DNA of 64,000 bases, from positions 1,426,001-1,490,000 of the forward strand of contig JAWQEG010000474.1 in assembly GCA_033782935.1 (NCBI GenBank), written 5' to 3'. A model generated the notes under the pieces. The model searched no databases. It was not told the DNA's origin and saw only the letters and a list, made by a program, of their open reading frames with translations. Origin of the DNA: Petrolisthes cinctipes (taxonomy: Eukaryota > Arthropoda > Malacostraca > Decapoda > Porcellanidae). The position numbers and the translations under genes were made by a program. Below, piece by piece: positions 1-9,084 of the stretch. Each line of letters opens with the position of its first letter. Within the stretch, counting starts at the first letter, position 1.

Positions 1-450
1 GCACTGAGTACAGATTGCTTCTGGGACCCCAAAATATTGAATTTTCGGGTGTTTTGAGCCTGAATTTGAGATATAAACGGGTACAGAAGATACATGCACA
101 TATTGACTTTGGGCACCAAAAATATCGATTTTCAGCATGTTTTGGGCCTGAATTTTGAAAATACTCTAACACGGAGTAGGCATGTACAGATTGCTTCTGG
201 GACCCCAAAATATTGAATTTTCGGGTGTTTTGAGCCTGAATATGAGATATAAACGGGTACTGAAGATGCATGCACATATCGACTTTTGTGCACCTAAAAG
301 ATCGATTTTCAGTATGTTTTGAGCATGTATTTTGAAAATACTCTAACACGGAGTAGGAATGTACAGATCGCTTCTGGGACCCCTAAATATCGAATTTTCG
401 GGTGTTTTGGGACTGAATTTGAGATATCGACTTTTTGGCACCTAAAATGT
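1..450. repeat. Partial trimer at the window start (A2 with 8-bp deletion, B1, C1)
   Basis: The window opens 43 bases into an A2 monomer carrying the gagtacag deletion form. B starts at 126 and C at 303. B has gaatatgag and C has gtaggaatg, the same linked alleles as the 493-bp unit at 3,273-3,765. Confidence 0.9.
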
Positions 451-951
451 CGATTTTTAGCATGTTTTTAGCCTATATTTTGAAAATATTCTAGCACTGT
501 GTAGGCATGTACAGATTGCTTCTGGGACCCCAAAATATTGAATTTTCGGGTGTTTTGAGCCTGAATTTGAGATATAAACGGGTACAGAAGATACATGCAC
601 ATATTGACTTTGTGCATCTAAAATATCGATTTTCAGCATCTTTTGGGCCTGTATTTTGAAAATACTCTAACACGGAGTAGGCATGTACAGATCGCTTCTG
701 GGACCCCAAAATATCGAATTTTCGGGTGTTTAGGGCCAGAATTTGAGATATAAACGGGTACAGAAGATGCATGCCCATATCGACTTTTGGGCACCTAAAA
801 GAACGATTTTCAGTATGTTTTTGGCCTGTATTTTGAAAATACTCTAACACGGAGTAGGCATGTACAGATACCTTCTGGGACCTCTAAATATCGAATTTTC
901 GGGTGTTTTGGGACTGAATTTGAGATATCGATTTTTTGGCACCTAAAATGT
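451..951. repeat. A1-B2-C2 trimer with gtgcatct and agcatctttt markers
   Basis: A 501-bp unit with monomers at 451, 627 and 804. B opens with cgattttcagcatctttt instead of cagcatgtttt. The same class of unit lies at 5,269, 8,584, 15,222, 18,219, 23,529 and 36,963. It usually precedes a unit with the gaccctaaa variant. Confidence 0.9.
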
Positions 952-2947
952 CGATTTTTAGCATGTTTTTAGCCTATATTTTGAAAATATTCTAGCACTG
1001 TGTAGGCATGTACAGATTGCTTCTGGGACCCCAAAATATTGAATTTTCGGGTGTTTTGAGCCTGAATTTGAGATATAAACGGGTACAGAAGATACATGCA
1101 CATATTGACTTTGTGCATCTAAAATATCGATTTTCAGCATGTTTTGGGCCTGTATTTTGAAAATACTCTAACACTGAGTAGGCATGTACAGATTGCTTCT
1201 GGGACCCTAAATTATTGAATTTTTGGGTGTTTTGAGCCTGAATACGAGATATAAACGGGTACTGAAGATGCATGCACATATCGACTTTTGTGCACCTAAA
1301 AGATCGATTTTCAGTATGTTTTGAGCATGTATTTTGAAAATACTCTAACACGGAGTAGGCATGTACAGATCGCTTTTGGGACCCCTAAATATCGAATTTT
1401 CGGGATTTTTGGGACTGAATTTGAGATATCGACTTTTTGGCACCTAAAAGATCGATTTTTAGCATGTTTTTAGCCTATATTTTGAAAATATTCTAGCACT
1501 GAGTACAGATTGCTTCTGGGACCCCAAAATATTGAATTTTCGGGTGTTTTGAGCCTGAATTTGAGATATAAACGGGTACAGAAGATACATGCACATATTG
1601 ACTTTGGGCACCAAAAATATCGATTTTCAGCATGTTTTGGGCCTGAATTTTGAAAATACTCTAACAAGTAGTAGGCATGTACAGATCGCTTCTGGGACCC
1701 CAAAATATCGAATTTTCGGGTGTTTAGATCCAGAATTTGAGATATAAACGGGTACAGAAGATGCATGCACATATCGACTTTTGGGCACCTAAAAGATCGA
1801 TTTTCAGTATGTTTTTGGCCTGTATTTTGAAAATACTCTAACACGGAGTAGGCATGTACAGATACCTTCTGGGACCTCTAAATATCGAATTTTCGGGTGT
1901 TTTGGGACTGAATTTGAGATATCGATTTTTTGGCACCTAAAATGTCGATTTTTAGCATGTTTTTAGCCTATATTTTGAAAATATTCTAGCACTGTGTAGG
2001 CATGTACAGATTGCTTCTGGGACCCCAAAATATTGAATTTTCGGGTGTTTTGAGCCTGAATTTGAGATATAAACGGGTACAGAAGATACATGCACATATT
2101 GACTTTGGGCATCTAAAATATCGATTTTCAGCATGTTTTGGGCCTGTATTTTGAAAATACTCTAACACTGAGTAGGCATGTACAGATTGCTTCTGGGACC
2201 CCAAAATATTGAATTTTCGGGTGTTTTGAGCCTGAATTTGAGATATAAACGGGTACTGAAGATGCATGCACATATCGACTTTTGTGCACCTAAAAGATCG
2301 ATTTTCAGTATGTTTTGAGCATGTATTTTGAAAATACTCTAACAGGGAGTAGGCATGTACAGATCGCTTCTGGGACCCCTAAATATCGAATTTTCGGGTG
2401 TTTTGGGACTGAATTTGAGATATCGACTTTTTGGCACCTAAAAGATCGATTTTTAGCATGTTTTTAGCCTATATTTTGAAAATATTCTAGCACTGAGTAG
2501 GCATGTACAGATTGCTTCTGGGACCCCAAAATATTGAATTTTCGGGTGTTTTGAGCCTGAATTTGAGATATAAACGTTTACAGAAGATACATGCACATAT
2601 TGACTTTGGGCACCAAAAATATCGATTTTCAGCATGTTTTGGGCCTGAATTTTGAAAATACTCTAACACGGAGTAGGCATGTACAGATCGCTTCTGGGAC
2701 CCCAAAATATCGAATTTTCGGGTGTTTAGGGCCAGAATTTGAGATATAAACGGGTACAGAAGATGCATGCCCATATCGACTTTTGGGCACCTAAAAGATC
2801 GATTTTCAGTATGTTTTTGGCCTGTATTTTGAAAATACTCTAACACGGAGTAGGCATGTACAGATACCTTCTGGGACCTCTAAATATCGAATTTTCGGGT
2901 GTTTTGGGACTGAATTTGAGATATCGATTTTTTGGCACCTAAAATGT

Positions 2948-3272
2948 CGATTTTTAGCATGTTTTTAGCCTATATTTTGAAAATATTCTAGCACTGTGTA
3001 GGCATGTACAGATTGCTTCTGGGACCCCAAAATATTGAATTTTCGGGTGTTTTGAGCCTGAATTCGAGATATAAACGGGTACTGAAGATGCATGCACATA
3101 TCGACTTTTGTGCACCTAAAAGATCGATTTTCAGTATGTTTTGAGCATGTATTTTGAAAATACTCTAACACGGAGTAGGCATGTACAGATCGCTTTTGGG
3201 ACCCCTAAATATCGAATTTTCGGGTGTTTTGGGACTGAATTTGAGATATCGACTTTTTGGCACCTAAAAGCT
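2948..3272. repeat. 325-bp dimer with A1/B1 chimeric monomer
   Basis: The first monomer (2,948-3,124, 177 bp) starts as A (tttttagcctat, gcactgtg) and ends as B1 (gaattcgag, tactgaag, gtgcacc). The second (3,125-3,272) is C1 with cgcttttggg. It looks like one monomer length was lost by exchange between A and B. Equivalent dimers start at 7,766, 11,081, 12,901, 27,327 and 31,644. Confidence 0.85.
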
Positions 3273-3765
3273 CGATTTTTAGCATGTTTTTAGCCTATAT
3301 TTTGAAAATATTCTAGCACTGAGTACAGATTGCTTCTGGGACCCCAAAATATTGAATTTTCGGGTGTTTTGAGCCTGAATTTGAGATATAAACGGGTACA
3401 GAAGATACATGCACATATTGACTTTGGGCACCAAAAATATCGATTTTCAGCATGTTTTGGGCCTGAATTTTGAAAATACTCTAACACGGAGTAGGCATGT
3501 ACAGATTGCTTCTGGGACCCCAAAATATTGAATTTTCGGGTGTTTTGAGCCTGAATATGAGATATAAACGGGTACTGAAGATGCATGCACATATCGACTT
3601 TTGTGCACCTAAAAGATCGATTTTCAGTATGTTTTGAGCATGTATTTTGAAAATACTCTAACACGGAGTAGGAATGTACAGATCGCTTCTGGGACCCCTA
3701 AATATCGAATTTTCGGGTGTTTTGGGACTGAATTTGAGATATCGACTTTTTGGCACCTAAAAGAT

Positions 3766-4266
3766 CGATTTTTAGCATGTTTTTAGCCTATATTTTGAAA
3801 ATATTCTAGCACTGAGTAGGCATGTACAGATTGCTTCTGGGACCCCAAAATATTGAATTTTCGGGTGTTTTGAGCCTGAATTTGAGATATAAACGGGTAC
3901 AGAAGATACATGCACATATTGACTTTGGGCACCAAAAATATCGATTTTCAGCATGTTTTGGGCCTGAATTTTGAAAATACTCTAACACGGAGTAGGCATG
4001 TACAGATCGCTTCTGGGACCCCAAAATATCGAATTTTCGGGTGTTTAGGGCCAGAATTTGAGATATAAACGGGTACAGAAGATGCATGCACATATCGACT
4101 TTTGGGCACCTAAAAGATCGATTTTCAGTATGTTTTTGGCCTGTATTTTGAAAATACTCTAACACGGAGTAGGCATGTACAGATAACTTCTGGGACCTCT
4201 AAATATCGAATTTTCGGGTGTTTTGGGACTGAATTTGAGATATCGATTTTTTGGCACCTAAAATGT
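3766..4266. repeat. Reference Y trimer (A2-B2-C2), 501 bp
   Basis: A2 is 3,766-3,941, B2 is 3,942-4,118 and C2 is 4,119-4,266. A2 is recognised by gcactgag and its end gcaccaaaaatat. B2 has tgtttagggccag. C2 has gtttttggcctg, gggacctct, atatcgatttttt and ends in aaaatgt. This trimer normally follows a C1 monomer and precedes an A1 monomer. Confidence 0.92.
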
Positions 4267-4442
4267 CGATTTTTAGCATGTTTTTAGCCTATATTTTGAA
4301 AATATTCTAGCACTGTGTAGGCATGTACAGATTGCTTCTGGGACCCCAAAATATTGAATTTTCGGGTGTTTTGAGCCTGAATTTGAGATATAAACGGGTA
4401 CAGAAGATACATGCACATATTGACTTTGGGCATCTAAAATAT

Positions 4443-4530
4443 CGATTTTCAGCATGTTTTGGGCCTGTATTTTGAAAATACTCTAACACTGAGTAGGCAT
4501 GTACAGATTGCTTCTGGGACCCCAAAATAT
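4443..4530. repeat. Half-repeat h2 of a monomer (88 bp)
   Basis: This is the first half of a B monomer, running from cgattttcagcatg to gggaccccaaaatat. Aligned by hand with the following 89-bp half it matches at about 70% of positions, with the best blocks being cga-tttt, gttttgggcct and gcatg-aca-atcg. It contains the 15-bp dyad gtattttgaaaatac at 4,467-4,481. Confidence 0.8.
4467..4481. other. 15-bp dyad gtattttgaaaatac in B/C monomers
   Basis: This is a perfect inverted repeat with 7-bp arms around a single g. A monomers carry atattttgaaaatat at the same place (4,291-4,305 in the reference A1), which is also perfect, so the outer pair changes from G/C to A/T on both arms together. B2 monomers that follow A2 carry gaattttgaaaatac, which breaks one pair. 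A role as a protein-binding or nucleosome-positioning site is only a suggestion. Confidence 0.6.
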
Positions 4531-4619
4531 TGAATTTTCGGGTGTTTTGAGCCTGAATTTGAGATATAAACGGGTACTGAAGATGCATGCACATATCGAC
4601 TTTTGTGCACCTAAAAGAT
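4531..4619. repeat. Half-repeat h1 of a monomer (89 bp)
   Basis: This is the second half of the B monomer, running from tgaattttcgggtg to gcacctaaaagat. It is the diverged paralogue of the preceding h2 half. C monomers lack 29 bp inside this half. Confidence 0.8.
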
Positions 4620-4712
4620 CGATTTTCAGTATGTTTTGAGCATGTATTTTGAAAATACACTAACACGGAGTAGGCATGTACAGATCGCTTCTGGGACCCC
4701 TAAATATCGAAT

Positions 4713-4729
4713 TTTCGGGTGTTTTGGGA
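4713..4729 (+). other. CENP-B-box-like 17-mer in a C monomer (weak)
   Basis: The sequence tttcgggtgttttggga matches 7 of the 9 essential positions of the mammalian CENP-B box (ttcg and ggg in register; the central A and the C before ggg are T here). It recurs in most C monomers, while A and most B monomers have gttttgagcc and match less well. A chance match is quite possible, since the motif sits in T-rich sequence. Confidence 0.25.
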
Positions 4730-4737
4730 CTGAATTT

Positions 4738-4747
4738 GAGATATCGA
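4738..4747. other. Scar of the 29-bp deletion that defines C monomers
   Basis: A and B monomers read gagatat-aaacgggtac...cacatat-cgac, whereas C reads gagatatcgac. Removing 29 bp between the two atat copies gives the C sequence exactly and accounts for 177 becoming 148 bp. The same scar is present in the C monomers throughout the window, so it predates the HOR. Confidence 0.85.
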
Positions 4748-5769
4748 CTTTTTGGCACCTAAAAGATCGATTTTTAGCATGTTTTTAGCCTATATTTTGA
4801 AAATATTCTAGCACTGAGTAGGCATGTACAGATTGCTTCTGGGACCCCAAAATATTGAATTTTCGGGTGTTTTGAGCCTGAATTTGAGATATAAACGTTT
4901 ACAGAAGATACATGCACATATTGACTTTGGGCACCAAAAATATCGATTTTCAGCATGTTTTGGGCCTGAATTTTGAAAATACTCTAACACGGAGTAGGCA
5001 TGTACAGATCGCTTCTGGGACCCCAAAATATCGAATTTTCGGGTGTTTAGGGCCAGAATTTGAGATATAAACGGGTACAGAAGATGCATGCCCATATCGA
5101 CTTTTGGGCACCTAAAAGATCGATTTTCAGTATGTTTTTGGCCTGTATTTTGAAAATACTCTAACACGGAGTAGGCATGTACAGATACCTTCTGGGACCT
5201 CTAAATATCGAATTTTCGGGTGTTTTGGGACTGAATTTGAGATATCGATTTTTTGGCACCTAAAATGTCGATTTTTAGCATGTTTTTAGCCTATATTTTG
5301 AAAATATTCTAGCACTATGTAGTCATGTACAGATTGCTTCTGGGACCCCAAAATATTGAATTTTCGGGTGTTTTGAGCCTGAATTTGAGATATAAACGGG
5401 TACAGAAGATACATGCACATATTGACTTTGGGCATCTAAAATATCGATTTTCAGCATCTTTTGGGCCTGTATTTTGAAAATACTCTAACACGGAGTAGGC
5501 ATGTACAGATCGCTTCTGGGACCCCAAAATATCGAATTTTCGGGTGTTTAGGGCCAGAATTTGAGATATAAACGGGTACAGAAGATGCATGCCCATATCG
5601 ACTTTTGGGCACCTAAAAGATCGATTTTCAGTATGTTTTTGGCCTGTATTTTGAAAATACTCTAACACGGAGTAGGCATGTACAGATACCTTCTGGGACC
5701 TCTAAATATCGAATTTTCGGGTGTTTTGGGACTGAATTTGAGATATCGATTTTTTGGCACCTAAAATGT

Positions 5770-8700
5770 CGATTTTTAGCATGTTTTTAGCCTATATTTT
5801 GAAAATATTCTAGCACTGTGTAGCCATGTACAGATTGCTTCTGGGACCCCAAAATATTGAATTTTCGGGTGTTTTGAGCCTGAATTTGAGATATAAACGG
5901 GTACAGAAGATACATGCACATATTGACTTTGTGCATCTAAAATATCGATTTTCAGCATGTTTTGGGCCTGTATTTTGAAAATACTCTAACACTGAGTAGG
6001 CATGTACAGATTGCTTCTGGGACCCTAAAATATTGAATTTTTGGGTGTTTTGAGCCTGAATACGAGATATAAACGGGTACTGAAGATGCATGCACATATC
6101 GACTTTTGTGCACCTAAAAGATCGATTTTCAGTATGTTTTGAGCATGTATTTTGAAAATACTCTAACACGGAGTAGGCATGTACAGATCGCTTTTGGGAC
6201 CCCTAAATATCGAATTTTCGGGTGTTTTGGGACTGAATTTGAGATATCGACTTTTTGGCACCTAAAAGCTCGATTTTTAGCATGTTTTTAGCCTATATTT
6301 TGAAAATATTCTAGCACTGAGTACAGATTGCTTCTGGGACCCCAAAATATTGAATTTTCGGGTGTTTTGAGCCTGAATTTGAGATATAAACGGGTACAGA
6401 AGATACATGCACATATTGACTTTGGGCACCAAAAATATCGATTTTCAGCATGTTTTGGGCCTGAATTTTGAAAATACTCTAACACGGAGTAGGCATGTAC
6501 AGATCGCTTCTGGGACCCCAAAATATCGAATTTTCGGGTGTTTAGATCCAGAATTTGAGATATAAACGGGTACAGAAGATGCATGCACATATCGACTTTT
6601 GGGCACCTAAAAGATCGATTTTCAGTATGTTTTTGGCCTGTATTTTGAAAATACTCTAACACGGAGTAGGCATGTACAGATACCTTCTGGGACCTCTAAA
6701 TATCGAATTTTCGGGTGTTTTGGGACTGAATTTGAGATATCGATTTTTTGGCACCTAAAATGTCGATTTTTAGCATGTTTTTAGCCTATATTTTGAAAAT
6801 ATTCTAGCACTGTGTAGGCATGTACAGATTGCTTCTGGGACCCCAAAATATTGAATTTTCGGGTGTTTTGAGCCTGAATTTGAGATATAAACGGGTACAG
6901 AAGATACATGCACATATTGACTTTGGGCATCTAAAATATCGATTTTCAGCATGTTTTGGGCCTGTATTTTGAAAATACTCTAACACTGAGTAGGCATGTA
7001 CAGATTGCTTCTGGGACCCCAAAATATTGAATTTTCGGGTGTTTTGAGCCTGAATTTGAGATATAAACGGGTACTGAAGATGCATGCACATATCGACTTT
7101 TGTGCACCTAAAAGATCGATTTTCAGTATGTTTTGAGCATGTATTTTGAAAATACTCTAACAGGGAGTAGGCATGTACAGATCGCTTCTGGGACCCCTAA
7201 ATATCGAATTTTCGGGTGTTTTGGGACTGAATTTGAGATATCGACTTTTTGGCACCTAAAAGATCGATTTTTAGCATGTTTTTAGCCTATATTTTGAAAA
7301 TATTCTAGCACTGAGTAGGCATGTACAGATTGCTTCTGGGACCCCAAAATATTGAATTTTCCGGTGTTTTGAGCCTGAATTTGAGATATAAACGTTTACA
7401 GAAGATACATGCACATATTGACTTTGGGCACCAAAAATATCGATTTTCAGCATGTTTTGGGCCTGAATTTTGAAAATACTCTAACACGGAGTAGGCATGT
7501 ACAGATCGCTTCTGGGACCCCAAAATATCGAATTTTCGGGTGTTTAGGGCCAGAATTTGAGATATAAACGGGTACAGAAGATGCATGCCCATATCGACTT
7601 TTGGGCACCTAAAAGATCGATTTTCAGTATGTTTTTGGCCTGTATTTTGAAAATACTCTAACACGGAGTAGGCATGTACAGATACCTTCTGGGACCTCTA
7701 AATATCGAATTTTCGGGTGTTTTGGGACTGAATTTGAGATATCGATTTTTTGGCACCTAAAATGTCGATTTTTAGCATGTTTTTAGCCTATATTTTGAAA
7801 ATATTCTAGCACTGTGTAGGCATGTACAGATTGCTTCTGGGACCCCAAAATATTGAATTTTCGGGTGTTTTGAGCCTGAATTCGAGATATAAACGGGTAC
7901 TGAAGATGCATGCACATATCGACTTTTGTGCACCTAAAAGATCGATTTTCAGTATGTTTTGAGCATGTATTTTGAAAATACTCTAACACGGAGTAGGCAT
8001 GTACAGATCGCTTTTGGGACCCCTAAATATCGAATTTTCGGGTGTTTTGGGACTGAATTTGAGATATCGACTTTTTGGCACCTAAAAGCTCGATTTTTAG
8101 CATGTTTTTAGCCTATATTTTGAAAATATTCTAGCACTGAGTACAGATTGCTTCTGGGACCCCAAAATATTGAATTTTCGGGTGTTTTGAGCCTGAATTT
8201 GAGATATAAACGGGTACAGAAGATACATGCACATATTGACTTTGGGCACCAAAAATATCGATTTTCAGCATGTTTTGGGCCTGAATTTTGAAAATACTCT
8301 AACACGGAGTAGGCATGTACAGATTGCTTCTGGGACCCCAAAATATTGAATTTTCGGGTGTTTTGAGCCTGAATATGAGATATAAACGGGTACTGAAGAT
8401 GCATGCACATATCGACTTTTGTGCACCTAAAAGATCGATTTTCAGTATGTTTTGAGCATGTATTTTGAAAATACTCTAACACGGAGTAGGAATGTACAGA
8501 TCGCTTCTGGGACCCCTAAATATCGAATTTTCGGGTGTTTTGGGACTGAATTTGAGATATCGACTTTTTGGCACCTAAAATGTCGATTTTTAGCATGTTT
8601 TTAGCCTATATTTTGAAAATATTCTAGCACTGTGTAGGCATGTACAGATTGCTTCTGGGACCCCAAAATATTGAATTTTCGGGTGTTTTGAGCCTGAATT

Positions 8701-9084
8701 TGAGATATAAACGGGTACAGAAGATACATGCACATATTGACTTTGTGCATCTAAAATATCGATTTTCAGCATCTTTTGGGCCTGTATTTTGAAAATACTC
8801 TAACACGGAGTAGGCATGTACAGATCGCTTCTGGGACCCCAAAATATCGAATTTTCGGGTGTTTAGGGCCAGAATTTGAGATATAAACGGGTACAGAAGA
8901 TACATGCACATATCGACTTTTGGGCACCTAAAAGATCGATTTTCAGTATGTTTTTGGCCTGTATTTTGAAAATACTCTAACACGGAGTAGGCATGTACAG
9001 ATACCTTCTGGGACCTCTAAATATCGAATTTTCGGGTGTTTTGGGACTGAATTTGAGATATCGATTTTTTGGCACCTAAAATGT
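5770..9084. repeat. 3,315-bp super-repeat, copy 2
   Basis: Unit starts at 5,770, 6,271, 6,764, 7,265, 7,766, 8,091 and 8,584 repeat copy 1 at a constant offset of 4,818 bp. Differences are few: gtagccatg in the first A, ttttccggtg near 7,362, and a last unit of the A1-B2-C2 (agcatctttt) class instead of Y. Confidence 0.88.

Larger units (their letters stand above)
952..4266. repeat. 3,315-bp super-repeat, copy 1
   Basis: Units start at 952 (501), 1,453 (493), 1,946 (501), 2,447 (501), 2,948 (325), 3,273 (493) and 3,766 (501). The composition is A1B1C1, A2B2C2, A1B1C1, A2B2C2, A1/B1 chimera with C1, A2B1C1, A2B2C2, or 20 monomers. The first unit has gaccctaaattatt and cgggatttttggg; the second has tgtttagatccag; the third has aacagggag. 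Confidence 0.85.
4267..4767. repeat. Reference X trimer (A1-B1-C1), 501 bp
   Basis: A1 is 4,267-4,442, B1 is 4,443-4,619 and C1 is 4,620-4,767. A1 has gcactgtg and ends in gcatctaaaatat. B1 has ggtactgaagatgcatgc and ttttgtgcacc. C1 has gttttgagcatg, gggacccct, atatcgacttttt and ends in aaaagat. X and Y alternate at 3,766-5,268, giving a 1,002-bp hexamer period. Confidence 0.92.
4267..5769. repeat. Three trimers: X, Y (gttt/gccc markers) and A1-B2-C2
   Basis: Units start at 4,267, 4,768 and 5,269, each 501 bp. The third has actatgtagtcatg in A and agcatctttt in B. With the flanking units at 3,273, 3,766 and 5,770 this completes one 2,998-bp super-repeat. Confidence 0.88.
3273..6270. repeat. 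2,998-bp 18-mer super-HOR, copy 1
   Basis: Six units: 493 + 5 x 501 bp. The order is A2(8-bp deletion)B1C1, A2B2C2, A1B1C1, A2B2C2 with gttt/gccc, A1B2C2 with agcatctttt, and A1B1C1 with gaccctaaaat. The same order recurs at 13,226, 16,224 and 31,969 and is partly repeated from 34,967. It overlaps the ends of the 3,315-bp copies, showing that the two super-repeats were assembled from shared units. Confidence 0.8.

Noticed and set aside
491..850. 119-aa minus-strand frame and its many near-identical relatives as a cysteine-containing repeat protein family
   Set aside because: They start at GTG inside a C monomer and stop in A at the same satellite position every time; no promoter, no non-repeat sequence, no domain I recognise, and indels change their length freely.
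2318..2390. tRNA or RNA polymerase III internal promoter around acggagtaggcatg
   Set aside because: The A-box resemblance is partial, no B-box (ggttcga-like) follows, and no cloverleaf can be folded by eye.
4043..4049. Plant-type telomere unit tttaggg in B2 monomers
   Set aside because: It is a single heptamer inside tgtttagggccag, never in tandem; it arises from gtttTgggcc by one change.
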